A stretch of 64,000 bases of DNA from Poa pratensis (taxonomy: Eukaryota > Streptophyta > Magnoliopsida > Poales > Poaceae): the NCBI GenBank assembly GCA_947311845.1, contig CAMZMU010000111.1, forward strand, positions 26,572,125-26,636,124, in the 5' to 3' direction. A program made the translations under genes and the position numbers. A model generated the notes under the pieces. The model searched no databases. It was given only the letters and a program-made list of their open reading frames with translations, and was not told the origin of the DNA. Below are positions 12,312-24,089 of this stretch, in pieces (positions within the stretch are counted from its first letter, which is position 1; each line of letters begins with the position of its first letter).

Positions 12312-12834
12312 AAAAAAACAATTTTTTTTTTTGAATCCGTGTGTACATCAAGTGTCTCCTGAGCCAGCCCGACCCACCCCAGCCAAGCCCATATCGAAAG
12401 ACTGGACATTGAGGGCCCATCAGCGGATATGATGGAGGAAACCAAAGTGGTCAGGAGTCCAGGAACGACAGCAGGACGGATTGGGAAGAGGAAGCCGTCC
12501 GCTCGACACAAAAAAAGGAAGAGAAAGCCTAATTTTGGGGGAGTAGGAGTCGAACACTGAATTCATCTGATCTCGATTCCGAGTCGGGATCCGCCCATCC
12601 GTCTATATACACCGCCTGCTTGATCGATTCTGCACCTGATTAATCAGATCCCTAGCTTGCCCGCCCCGCGGATCAGAGCAGATTTAGATCGATCGGATCG
12701 CCAATTTTTTAAGGATCGCTCACCAAAGTAATCGATCCATTCAATCACCGCCACGAAGCTAATTCAGCTGAGCTTTGATTCGTTACCCGTGGCCGTGAGC
12801 CTTGAGGTGAGGCGGATAACAGCGTCGGCCATAC

Positions 12835-14209
12835 ATGTCTGGCGTACTGTACAAGAGGATTCCTCCTCCTCCGAAACCCAAAGATGATCCGTTGCGTTCT
12901 CCTACCTCACCATCCTATGAATGCCCAGAGTAAGCTCCTCATACGCTATGTCAATTACTCCCTCCGTTCTGAAATAGTTGACTCGGATTTATCTAAATCA
13001 GGATGTATTTAGACATGTTTTAATGTTTACATATATCCGCATTTACACAAAGTTGAGTCAAGTATTTTGAACGGAGGGAGTACTTAATTATTTGAACAGA
13101 AGCTGCAGATAGCTAGCTATATCCACGTACATTTTTCATCAATCACATCAACTTAGGGACGAGACGACCATGGCTGATTACATTCCCGATGAGCGCAATA
13201 TGAACACCAACTTCTGTGATGACGATGATCAGAACATTCCAACATACAGCGTCCACCCCGACTTTGATTCATTATATAATGATGATGATGATAACACTTT
13301 CTCCCAAGAAGATCTTGAACGGCAGACTAACCAATATGTAATAGCCGCGCTCGACCACTACAACAATCGAGAAGAGAACCAGGTATACCATCATATCGTA
13401 GTGTCTATTTTTTCTCTTCTCTGCTTATATAGTTTAAACGTAAATAGAAATTAAAATAGAACTTTGGCCGATGGTTCTTTGTAGTAGTTGAATTAATCAC
13501 ATGTCTAGGTGCATTAATAACGTGTCTTAGTCAAGGAGCATTTAGCAATGGACTTTATCCACGATCGTTAAATATAAAATCCATGTAACACGATATGCTT
13601 TGGTGTGATCTTATCATGGTAGATGTTACTTACATATTTTCACTCATTGTACACTTATTTATAATTTACCTTTTTCCTATTGTGAAATAATCCCCCTCCG
13701 CCACCCACACACATATGTATGTGGTATTTATCTAATCTTGTTTTACGATTTCACTTCCAAATATGCTAGATCAAGTATGAGCTCATCAAAGCCATCACTA
13801 GCTCCGCAATCATGGATGTAAGGGGCTTTTATGGCCATGTAAACTTCATAGCCAAAAGCACTTTGGAGAATTCAAAGGAGGAGTTCTTCTTTGCAGAGCT
13901 ATATCATGATCGTGATCATGGTATATATGTACCTACATGCATAGTTTCTTTGGAAGGAAAAGAAACATCTGGTAAGTTCTAATCAGAGTTTATGCCACTT
14001 TCCTTTGTTTTGTACCCCAACCTTTTAATGTTAATTTTGTAGGTGGGGTTCGGGACATTAAAGGTAATGATGGCTATTATGGCAAGGAAATTCGTGTGGA
14101 CGCCCAATATTGCTATGCTTGTCATGAAGAACTTAAGCACCCAGTGGATGGAACAGTATACGAGACCGGTCATCAAGTTGATGATTGCTATGGCTATTGT
14201 TCCAGTTAA
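12835..14209 (+). CDS. DUF3615-like protein, four exons
   Basis: Exons 12835-12929, 13157-13382, 13770-13971 and 14043-14209 join to 690 nt (229 aa). All introns are GT-AG and every junction keeps frame. Exon 1 (MSGVLYKRIPPPPKPKDDP) is Pro/Lys-rich. Exon 2 is acidic (NFCDDDDQN) and enters the fold with YVIAALDHYNN. Exon 3 has YELIKAITSS, GFYGHVNFIAKS and EEFFFAELYHD. Exon 4 has CYACHEELKHP, GTVYETGH and CYGYCSS. The order ALDHYN, HVNF.A, FFAEL, C..C...HP is what I know as the grass DUF3615 pattern; its function is unknown. No signal peptide or membrane segment is visible. An alternative start is ATG 13170 (MADYIPDERN). Paralogues lie at 1-97 and 54075-54747. A MITE sits in intron 1. Confidence 0.7.
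12958..13080. mobile_element. Stowaway-type MITE in intron 1
   Basis: 123 bp beginning CTCCCTCCGTTCTGAAATAG and ending GAACGGAGGGAG, flanked by TA on both sides (12956-12957, 13081-13082). These are the terminal inverted repeat and target site of Tc1/mariner Stowaway elements of Triticeae. It lies wholly inside the first intron of the DUF3615-like gene and does not touch its splice sites. Confidence 0.9.
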
Positions 14210-15059
14210 TAAGTATTTTGTATGGATTATGAAGATCGTTATATGTGTTGTTGCAATGAGTGATTGCTACTTATTTTGTCATTACTACTTGTGTTGTCAC
14301 CATTTACTTTGATGTTACGTGAATTGATATATCCTAATTATTATCTACAACATTTGCTTAGCTAGTTACTAAAAACATATAAATAGCACAAATGTTGATG
14401 TTATTTTGAGTCAAAATCTTTAGGAATTTTACATGCAAAAAAGGTTTCAGAGCTTGGAAATTTGACATCAAAATTTGTAACAAAATATGTACATATGTAG
14501 GATATTGTCAATTCTATTAAGGTGAGTTGGTGGTGGTCGTTCATCCCACCTTCCCAGTTCCCACCATCTCATCTTCCACGGAAAAGAAGGCATGAAACAA
14601 AGATATATTTTCTTTAAACTGCAAGAAAAGAAAAAAGGAAATGAGATTTTTTTATGAAGAAAAGAAAATGGATATCTGACTTATATAGTCATGAGAAGTG
14701 TAAAAGCTCAATTATGCTTCTTATATAGAGAGATAATGTGGCATGGTTATGAGAGTCGCAGGAGGTGCCTCAATGTCATTATGATCGTTATATATGTTGG
14801 ATTTGATCCCACAGCAAAATGTATCATTATTTAACCTTCTGCAACTCAGACTTCACTTAGACAAACAAGCAGTTGAAACATTAAGTGCCTCACATAGACA
14901 ATCTACAAGGTAAATTAATCCATTAAAATTTATGGCTCATTCAAAGTACAAACTCGTTTAAATTAACCAGATGTAACATTGTTGTCGTGGGAATAGCAGA
15001 GCATGAGCCATCTAGGGTGGCTAACGGAGAGGAGGGAGATGTCGGTGTTAGGCGGCGGA
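14210..15059. other. 3' flank of the DUF3615-like gene, no gene seen
   Basis: AT-rich, no coding signal. It probably contains the 3' UTR and polyadenylation region of the preceding gene. Confidence 0.4.
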
Positions 15060-15520
15060 TGATCCGGGTGCGAGATTGGCACACAATGTAACCAGGTTCC
15101 CCCCCCCCCCCCCCCCCCCCCCCCCAAAAACGGCGGTGGAACCCTACGTCCTGGTATAAATCATTATGGGTGTACGTGATTACAGAGTCGCTTGAAAGCT
15201 TGGCCTTGAGGTCGGCCGCAGGTCGGCTTTATACATAGCTAGACCTAGGGCTTACGGGGAGAGTCATAAGCGACATGAAAATAGAGTCACAAACTAATCC
15301 GTCTTAAGGTTGTCTTGTATTTCAGGGCGGATTGCACCTAGGGATTCATGCAAGCATTGTTTTGGACCTTCCTTAGTTGGCTGGGCCTCCTTTTCGCAGA
15401 TCTAACAAGTTGGGCCGCCCGGTAGGTCAGTCGGCACTACCGTCGGTGGGCCACCCTGACTTGATAAAATAATACCACACCATGGATCTATTTGATATAT
15501 CCTCGACATTGGCCCCCGAA
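15060..15520 (-). mobile_element. Gypsy-like LTR relic, minus orientation
   Basis: On the minus strand a TATAAA (15228-15233) is followed by GGACGTAGGGTTCCACCGCC and then the homopolymer, the usual layout of TATA, R and U5 in grass Gypsy LTRs. The GCCCCCGAAG at about 15512 resembles the GCCCCCGAG motif found all through the Gypsy element at 27109-36770. Neither LTR end could be placed and no internal domain remains. Confidence 0.4.
15099..15125. repeat. C27 homopolymer
   Basis: Twenty-seven consecutive C followed by AAAAA. Its true length is doubtful because such tracts are commonly mis-sequenced. Confidence 0.9.
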
Positions 15521-17300
15521 GCACTTTAAGCTCTTCGACCTTTTTCTCGAATGAGGTGATCGCCTTATATGACTTGGTTTGGCAGTTTGTGAACTTGATG
15601 GGATCCTAAAGTGATAAATTCTTATTCAGTTGAAACTAAGCCGACTGACGGCTTCAATCTTAAAATCGGAAGGAATGTATAAGCCGGCTGGACGACATTT
15701 TTTAGAAGAATCTTCAGCTTTATCACATCGGCTTTGACTTCAGTCCATGCGGGTTCAGAGATAGACTTGACAATTCAAGTCATGGGCCCACTTTACGAAG
15801 AGATGAGGCAGGCCAAACGATGTGGCCAAAACTGTCTCCCTCATTCCTCGACGTGTGGCAAAGTTCATGTAGTTTTTTATCACTACACAGCATGAATCAC
15901 GGCGTGTAATTCTCCGAAGCACCTCTCCTCACTTCCATCTCCATTCATATCTTCTATCTTTCAATGCATCTTCCCCCTTTCCCCCAAACCTCGGCACCTC
16001 CCACAAATGAATTGCACGAAGCTCCACCATAGGCAAATCTCGACAATAGGTGGCTTCATCTGCAAACAACGGTAGCGGTGGCGATGGCGAAGCCACCAAG
16101 GAGAAACTGGATCCTTTCCTCCGTAAAGCCCCGCTTGGTTCACCTTTTACTTTTTTCCTCCGGTGAAAAACAACAGATTCTATCAAAATATTATGGACGT
16201 TCCGAGGTCGTTTAAATTATTCCGGTCGTTTCCGGCCCGAATACCCGGAATCCAAGTGGGGCCTAAACGAAATTCTTGGCTGCTTCAAGGCTCTCTTCGA
16301 AGGCTATCTCGGCATATTAAGGCCAGATTAGACCTTTTTTCAATTACATTTCCGAGTGAAGTGGAAATATGTTGATGCGGGATAGGAATTGGCCACGTGC
16401 GGCAGTGTTAGCTTTAACATCGGCAAAAATAAGGATTACCAGCAGGTTCCTTATGTTCACTAGCCAGCGTGCACGTGATTGCAACTACAATGATTATTGC
16501 ACTGGAGCTTAATTGCAACTACGTTTATGTATTGCCATTGATCTTTTGGAGATTTATGTATCGTTATTGACCTTTTCGAGATATTCAATCTTCTTTCCAA
16601 ACGTATTTGTAGCTACAATGATTATTGCACTGGTGCTCACTAAAGTGACACTAGCATCGGGGCCACACTTTCACCGTATGCACCAGGTAGCACCTTGAAT
16701 TTTGTCGTGCTTCCATGTCACTACCGGAGATCAATAATAATTCAAGAACCATGTTATCCAAAACTGACAATGAAATTCACATGAGTACAAATCATAGTTT
16801 CTCACTTATGTGCATATTTCTAAAAATTTCTAATTTGTATCCTCAACTTTCTTGGTTTCCATCTCAGCCTTTTCTCATCTCATGGTTCTTCCATGCCAGG
16901 ATGCCACTATCTTCACCTCTTCATACATGTATCTCATGTTTCTTGAGTTACTTGATCGCACTGTATATTACAATGCAAAACAACATAAATCATCATGATA
17001 GTCTCTTGTTCAACATATCTGCAGTTTTTGCACGAGGAAACATAACGAAATAAAGTGTACATATTCAAAAGTGTGCAGAATTTTATTACAGACAAGGAGC
17101 AAGTTTAATTCATAGTAGAACCAACTCCCCACAGTGAAGATGCAAACAACTCCACGAGAACATCAGCTACTCTTTTCCCAGATGAATTATTCCCTGAAAG
17201 CATCGCTACAATGAAGAACAAAGGGAGTTAACTGCAACGTGAACCGAAAAGAAAGACATGACTAGGAAAGATACAGATCGATCCATTCTTTTCGCAAAAA
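15521..17300. other. Intergenic, no gene seen
   Basis: No supported coding region. The part to about 15900 may continue the LTR relic. Around 16130-16280 there is a moderately GC-rich island, but no gene could be built from it. Confidence 0.35.
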
Positions 17301-17302
17301 AA

Positions 17303-17880
17303 AAAGATCGATCCATTCCATATTATAAGATGTTTTCGCTTTTTGGGAATCGAATGTATATAGACGTATTTTAGAGTGTAGATTGAGTGTGGACTAATGC
17401 CTCCCGAGCTACATAAAACCCGTTTTTGAAAAATTAGAAAATGACATTTTGAAGTTTCAAACAATCAAGAAATAAATCCCAAGTATAGATAATGATGTGA
17501 TCGACAAGTGCGCGAATTTTTAAATCGAAATACTTTGAATTATGGTATAAGAAAAAATGACAAATATATGGATCTAGGTGGTGAAAAGTACACAATTTCA
17601 AAATTTTCAAATTTTCTCGATTTATCCTTTTTATGCAGCCCACAATACAACGAATATCGAGTTCAAATTTTGCATGCTTGCAGATCACGACGTTACATCT
17701 GGAATTTTTATTATCGATTTTTGAAACTTAAAAGTACTGATTTCAAATTTTTCAAAAAACAAAGCTATATGTGTAGCTCAGAGAGCCATTTGCAGTTTCC
17801 GGTAGATTCACTCATTTTGCTCCATATGTAGTCTATATTGGGATATGTAAAAAGGCTTATATTTAGGAATGGAGGAAGTA
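17303..17880. mobile_element. Stowaway MITE split by a nested foldback element
   Basis: The outer pieces 17311-17377 (CATTCCATATTATAAG, GTATATAGACGTATTTTAGA) and 17802-17880 (ATTCACTCATTTTGCTCC, TTAGGAATGGAGGAAGTA) are the two halves of a Stowaway of the type with GTAGATTCACTCATTTTGCT at its centre. They are separated by the foldback element at 17387-17801. Confidence 0.75.
17387..17801. mobile_element. Foldback (long inverted repeat) MITE, Mutator-like
   Basis: About 415 bp in which the left half (GAGCTACATAAAACCCG, TTTTTGAAAAATTAGAAAAT, TTGAAGTTTCAAACAATC) is an imperfect inverted copy of the right half (complement GAGCTACACATATAGC, TTTTTTGAAAAATTTGAAAT, TTTTAAGTTTCAAAAATCG). The flanks are GTAGATTGA (17378-17386) and GTAGATTCA (17802-17810), a 9-bp duplication with one mismatch, which fits Mutator-superfamily insertion. 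It has no coding capacity. Confidence 0.7.
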
Positions 17881-18366
17881 GTTACTAAGAAAGTTTGCAA
17901 CAGTAAATCATACAAAAGAATCTCATTGAAACATTGTTTAAAGCCACTTAGTAATATCTGTTTCAAGAGGAGAAGAAATATGGTCAGGCTTGTGTGATCA
18001 TTGTGTAGCTAGATATGCACCAGAAGCAGCAGTTCATTTTAACTTCATGACATCATGCCGTAGAAAACAAACAGAAGCTCCTAAGGTAGTAGGCAGTGGA
18101 AGAAAACAAAGTCAGTATTTCCAGGAAATTCAACCAATAATACAAGGTTCAGTTAATTATTAGCATTAGCAGTTCAAACAAAAATTAGTACTCAAATACT
18201 AATACAGGTTTAAGACTTTTGAACCTTAACTGAAGACTTGGGTAAAATCTGAAAGTGTCCGTAGTCCAACTAAGAGATAGAACTAGGCCAATATGCAACC
18301 ACATAGCCAGCTTTGTAAACCTGCTAAGGTAACAGCAAACGGCAAACTAATTTTAAAATGACTAGG

Positions 18367-18986
18367 TGTTAGGTTTAATCTTGATTTTCGTTGTATCTGC
18401 ATTAGTTTGTTTCTGTTCATGCATATAGCTAGTTAGTTGCAGCTAGGTGGAGCTTCAGAACATGCAGGAGGGTGAGATGCCCGCGTCGTCAGATGCGGTG
18501 CATGGCGAGATGCCGAACGGCGAGAGGCCGCTGTACATGCATGTCCTAAGTTGTTAGCTGTATTTGCATGTGTGTGGCCGGGTCGTGTTGATCCTAGAGC
18601 GATTCTAGGAGTAGATCAGATTGGTACGTCAAGTTAGTTAGCTGCATGAAACGATCGTGGAGAGATTCCAGGTCTGTTGGTGCATGGAGTTAGTGGAGTA
18701 GTGGTGGCGTGAGTTGCATCGCAGGAGTGCCTAAACTTTGTGTACAAATAGTGGTTTAAGTAATGAGAAAAGGCAAGCCGTGAGGGCTGAGCAGAAAAGA
18801 TGTAGTCTCTAGTTGTACCAGGGAAGTGAGACTCTCAGCAAAGCAGCAGCTGCTCTCTTCCTTGGTGCTTGCGTGCGTGTGTGTTCTCTCTTGGCGTGTG
18901 TTCTTGTGAGATACAAGAGTGAGTAGAAGATTCAGAGAGTTAAAGAGGTAGAAGAAGAAGAGGGGCTGCGAGATGCAGCCCCAACA
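18367..18986. mobile_element. Solo LTR, probably Copia
   Basis: 620 bp beginning TGTTAGGTTTAATC and ending GCAGCCCCAACA, i.e. TG...CA with imperfect inverted ends (TGTTaGG / TGTTGGG). The flanking bases are CTAGG (18362-18366) and CTAGA (18987-18991), a 4-of-5 match to a 5-bp target duplication. No PBS, PPT or pol is present on either side, so it would be a recombination-derived solo LTR. Orientation was not established. Confidence 0.55.
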
Positions 18987-18991
18987 CTAGA

Positions 18992-19785
18992 TTCAAGCTG
19001 ACTTCCACATGCAAACCAAGTGTGGCAGGGGAAGAGTTACCGGAGATCTGGTGGCAAAGCATAAGGAGGGCGAGGAAGAGGGGAAGAGTTACCGGAGAAG
19101 GCCATTGTCATCCGACTTGACACCAGCGGCACACCAACTCTCGTTGCCTGGCTGTGTGTTGCCACTCGGTCACCTTTTCCTTCGTCTCCCATGGATTTGT
19201 TCCATAGGTTGGTGGCGCTATTTTGCACCCGGTGGATCCAAGAGGATCGACTTGTTTTGGGACAGGAATTCCCCGCCCAGCCCAAACAAAAGCGTAGAAA
19301 TGCCACGCCCGGGAACACTGCCCAGCCGAGCTGATTTATGGGGAATCAGCCGCAATCCCGGCCATTCAGCCAAACAATCCTTAATTGGTTCCACTAGTGG
19401 ATCTAATCTAATTCCTAGTAACAAAACAAGGGTTAAAGGTAAAAAAAAAACAAGGCTTAAGACTATAGTATATGACAAGCACATAACATCACAGCATAAG
19501 TGGAACCAAACAAATCAACCTCAGACTAAGCTTAGCAAAACTCTAGCACAAATGAACTCATACCAAGATAAGTCATGTGTGGACACGCTGGACCAACTCC
19601 AGAACCTAATCATTCTACTAAGTCGTCACATAACAAGTTGCAAAGTCTCAAGCAATCTTAGTATACTATGTTCACCCAAGCATAAGCTGGGCAGACAATA
19701 TTAAACAAATGAATCTGAGGGTACATGTTATGTCATATGAGATGTGACTGGTGTGAAGAAACAGTAAGTTCAGTCGTGCCCTAAG
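18992..19785. other. No gene supported
   Basis: A long plus-strand open frame (19009-19704) and overlapping minus-strand frames exist, but none shows a recognisable domain or splice structure. Confidence 0.35.
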
Positions 19786-20856
19786 TCTTCGCTGGTTATG
19801 GCAGCGATGGGCTTCAGACTACAAACTTTGGGAAAAGCTAAACATTCCTTTTAGTATAACTGACAGAGCTCTCTTTGCAGCTTCAACAACTATCATAATT
19901 GGCAATGGAAAAAAGGTGGTCTTCTGGACGGACAATTGGCTTGAAGATGTGAGCCCGGCAACAATTGCACCTTCTCTGTATCGCATCTCCATTCGGAAAA
20001 ATAGGACGGTGCATGACGTGATGCTGAACGATAAATGGATTCAAGATCTCAAACATCAGATCGGAGACGCCCACATTGACGAGCTTGTGGAGCTGGCTCG
20101 CAGAATCGACGCGGTAAACCTGAATCCAGACGAGGACGACACCATTACCTGGACTGCTTCCAGCTCAGGGAGGTACACAGCTGCTTCAGCGTACAAAGCG
20201 CAGTTCTTTGGCTCCTTGAGCACGAATTTCAAGAGCATCATTTGGCGACAGTGGGCACCTCCAAAATGCAAGGTCTTCCTTTGGAAATTTCTTCTAGACA
20301 GGGTGCTTACGTCGGACAAGTTGTTGCAGTGAGGCTGGGACACCGATTATTTTTGCCCCTTCTACCGTAGGAACCTGGAGACTTCTAATCATCTGTTCCT
20401 TGATTGCCCGTGGGCCAAGGAGGTGTGGTGCAAGTCAGCGGCAGTCTTCGGTCTACCCAAGCTCAACCCAAACTCGTGGCCACAGGAAATTGATTCCATA
20501 CACTCCTGGTTAACAACCATTTCCAGCAGGGTCTCAAAGGAGCAAGCCAAATGGATCAAAACAACAACTACTTTAGTGTGTTGGGAGCTATGGAGGGAGC
20601 GCAATCGTCGCATTTTTTAGAACAAGATTGCTTCTGCTACGGGCATCATTGCCACAATTGAGGAAGTTGCGTCAAATTGGAGGTTGGCAGGGGCTCCAAT
20701 TCCCCTAGTTAGGCAGTATGGTGGGAGCCCTTTCAACCCAGGCTGACTTTTGGTGTTTTAGGTTTTTTCCCCCTTAAACCCCCCAGCTCTCCTTTTCCTT
20801 TTTTGGGTACTCTTGTAATGCCTTTTTACTCCTCCTAAGTCTGCTATCATTCCAAA
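19786..20856 (+). mobile_element. 5'-truncated LINE with zf-RVT domain
   Basis: Translation gives RWLWQRWASDYKLWEKLNIP, then VVFWTDNWLEDVSP, WTASSSGRYTAASAYKAQF and the zinc-binding region WAPPKCKVFLWKFLLDRVLT followed by an in-frame stop at about 20330. It reads on as HLFLDCPWAKEVW, then VCWELWRERNRRIF and stop. This is the standard 3' end of a non-RNase-H plant LINE ORF2. It ends in a T-rich tail near 20840-20860. No target duplication was identified. Confidence 0.8.
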
Positions 20857-21302
20857 AACATGTTGTCCACACTAACGAAGTACCTGCAATTTAAAACATG
20901 AAAGAGGTGAGTTCAGAAGAAACAAGAAATTGCATGCTATCAACAAATTCCAACCGACAACATAAACTAAGCTAGAATATAAATAGTAATAATCATATAA
21001 TAAATTGGATTCGTTCCATAAATGGCATGTTCTCTGAATCCGAGGAAAAACGCACAATCAAGAGGGCATAGTGCAATCCAAAATTAAGCATATAGCCAAA
21101 GAGATCAGTCTCTACATTCAGACCCAACTAGCATTTTCAGGCTATCAATCATTGACTAGGTATTCTCACAAACCACAAAATCAGATGAAAAGGTTCCAAG
21201 TGGGTGAGCAAGCATAAAAAAACTATCTTGACACATAAACGTTCATGGATAGTATTTTGGCTTGATAACAGACCATCTAGCAATTCAAAAGCATCAATAT
21301 TG

Positions 21303-23346
21303 TCAAAAATCAATGGCCACGTATAGAGGTATAAGGCTCTAAGAAATGAAATATTAAATATCTTAATTAGAGTTAAAATTACCTCAACAACTTCAAATGA
21401 ATAAAGCTCCTTTATTGAAGTTACGTCGACCTTCAAAAAACCGCCTAACCCAAACATGGTACCCTGAGAATCCTGGCACTCAAAGAATGGGCCGTTTTCC
21501 AATCCAAATGAAATCACACTCAATGCGTGTGTTGCTGGTTTGGTCGAGTTACCATGAAGATTATTTGGATAATATTTATAAACCGCACCGGTCTTGTAAC
21601 ACTCTTCGTAGTTCTTGCTAATCCGGATCACCACACAAAGTGGGCCACCTCGTCGTAGCTCATATAGAGCATCCCTGATATGGTCGAGATTGTTCACATC
21701 ATAAGACCGCAAGTTCCGAACACAATAACAGAAACCATATTGTGGTCGACCCTGAAACACAAAACATATGTCAAACATGTATTCACTAACAACTGAACTC
21801 ATATGTACGCACTAACGACCACACAAAATTGTTACCATGTAATCATTTTCAGTCAATACACCAACATCAAGCAACTTCTTAAGCAGGCGCTTGGTAGCCG
21901 TCATATTAGGGAACTGCTGTTTTGCTTGATCACTCAATTCCTTGAGATGGTGGACCGAAAAGCATATGTTTCTTCTCTGTTGAATCCGAAAATTGGATGC
22001 CATAATTGTTGCTATGGCATAGTACATACACCAGTCTGCGATTATTACAGCAAAAGATCATTACAATCAGTAAAATGACACTAAACATATATGAATTCGC
22101 TTTACTGTGACAATGAGTAAACTGGGAGCAGGTTTTGTTCAAGTAGCAACCATCCCTTGCCTTGCTACTTGAAGTTATAAGATATTTACGCAAGTTCAAG
22201 CTATTTCAAGTAGCAGTTTTTGTTCAGGTTTTGTTCAAGCTACACTAAGATTAGTTGAGATACAAATTGAAGTTTTAAGATATTTATGCAAGTTCACATA
22301 TGTAAATGAGTCTTAGATGTACTATACAATACCATATAAAGAATGATCATGCAATACGAGTTATTATATTCAGTTTGATAAGCGATGTATATAGAAGATC
22401 CTCGAGAAAATGCAAGTCATAAGGTGTTCCCCAGAGTGAGATAACCCCATTTTGCTATCTTGAGCACTACAACCTTTTATTTTTCATATCAACTTAAACA
22501 TTACTTACACGCCCAGCTTCAGCATAGATCAGTCCTATACATTATGCAGCTGTTCACTTAAGAGTTATCATAAACATACAGAAGAAGTAGCTAGCTACAA
22601 TTTAGACAATAAATTTGGACCCCTTGATCCTTCATCACAATACCAAATAAGTAGATGTCACAACAAATAAGAAATAAATTACGCCTATAATCTGCTGCTC
22701 TTCCCCGTAAGTAGTTCAAGTTTACTGATGCTCGGCTGAACCAGTACCCACTTAGTGGAAGGCCCCACTTAGTCGAATGCCACAATTCACAAAACAAACT
22801 GTGTGGGCAATTTGTCCAATCCAAAAATTATCATGATACTGACAAAGTGCAAGTCACAGAGTCATTTAAGTGACACGGGAATTTAGAGCTAGGGCTTACT
22901 CTAAATTTACGGCAACTCTAAAGTGCAAAGCATTTGGACTTCCTGTCCAATAAATTTAGTGTATGAAATAAGAAATGAGTAAAAAGTAGAACAGAAAACC
23001 ACTTAATACCGTAACAAATGGTCGCAATTTATGGTAAATATAGGTCAAACACAGCACATTATATTTTTATTTCTTATATATGTAACAAATGAATTAATTT
23101 ATCAATTATTTTACATGTAGTAAACTAAAAGAAGGAGGAGAAAGAACACGCGGTGTAGCGGCAACTAGTTATACTATTTACTTTGCTTGACACCGTAAGA
23201 GAAAAATAAAAGCCAAAAGTAAGCATACCAAAAGTAAGCATACCAGCAAGTTGTTCTTGGATAGGCGACAACGCCTTAATACCGTCATCTGACACATGAT
23301 GCTTCCAAGAAAACCTCTCCCGAAGTTGTTCATATATTTCTGGCAT
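21303..23346 (-). CDS. C1A (papain-like) cysteine peptidase family protein
   Basis: Exons on the minus strand are 23362-23244 (ATG at 23346), 22035-21836, 21751-21383 and 21338-21303. They join to 708 nt (235 aa) with GT-AG introns and consistent phases. The N-terminus MPEIYEQLRERFSWKHH enters the mature-peptidase start directly, with no signal peptide or prodomain. ALSPIQEQ carries the oxyanion-type Gln and is followed by LADWCMYYAIATIMASN, where Cys is the candidate nucleophile but W of the usual CWAF box is M. The His is in THALSVISFG. The position of the usual Asn in NSWG is Asp (ECQDSQGTMFGLGGFLKV). It resembles a grass family of small, intracellular papain-like proteins. Catalytic activity is uncertain. 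The last 12-codon exon is the weakest part. Confidence 0.7.
22131..22294. repeat. Imperfect tandem duplication, period 96 bp, in an intron
   Basis: GGTTTTGTTCAAG at 22131 and 22227 are each followed by TTGAAGTT.TAAGATATTTA and GCAAGTTCA at matching distances. It lies in the intron between the first two coding exons of the C1A peptidase gene. Confidence 0.55.
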
Positions 23347-23637
23347 GGTATCTATGGATACACTAGATTTAGTGAGTGAGAAATACAAAGTGAAATTCCA
23401 CACAATTCATAAATATACAAACAACTATCCCAAGAAAGTTCATAACAAAGGTGATTTTTTCCCTAAAAATAAAACAATCCCAAGTCCTGCCTTTACAAGA
23501 GAAAATCATCACACTATTTAGAAGAGCTATCATGTGCAACTATAAAAGGTAACCTGTACAAGTTGCTCTAGCTCTGGCCAGCATCCAGAAATTGATACCA
23601 TGTTTAATGGTTTACGAAATAATAAAAAAGGTAATTG

Positions 23638-23756
23638 CAACAAGAATGGATTGACGGGTTTTGGGAGTCCGTGTTTGGCCTTTTTCCCATCCTTACTTTC
23701 TCGGCAAACAACTCGGTGACAATGCGAGTGTTGTCATCACTCCATTCGGCAGCCAT
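23638..23756 (-). pseudogene. Myb/SANT-like DNA-binding domain fragment
   Basis: From ATG 23756 the minus strand reads MAAEWSDDNTRIVTELFAEK and then VRMGKRPNTDSQ. This is the start of the Myb/SANT-like domain (Myb_DNA-bind_3 type) found in grass genes and in PIF/Harbinger second ORFs. It loses the domain after about 35 residues. It lies in the 5' intron of the C1A peptidase gene model and is probably a transposon-carried or captured exon. Confidence 0.5.
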
Positions 23757-24089
23757 GATCGAACTTGAATATGCAAATGCATGTCACATTGTGTGTGCTA
23801 ACCAAAAATTTGCCAATAACAGCAATACTCTATGCTAGAAAATTTGTCAAATAGCACGTCACACATAATTTGACATTATGGAAGTGAGTGTTCGGCCTAA
23901 TCTACACCCTAGCAGATTTCCACAAGCAAAATGGAAAATTCGTATCATTCTGTCTATACAGTTTCAGATAACGTAGCACATAGCAGAAATCACATCATCT
24001 CATATCACAGCGCACCTAGCAGAAAGAAACGAAGGGATTGGACCGATGCAGCCAGGGTAGGGGTCGGGCTGGAAATCGAGAGTGCTCAC

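Noticed and set aside
19009..19704. 231-codon plus-strand frame
   Set aside because: No domain, biased composition, and no splice or start context; overlapping frames on the other strand are equally open.
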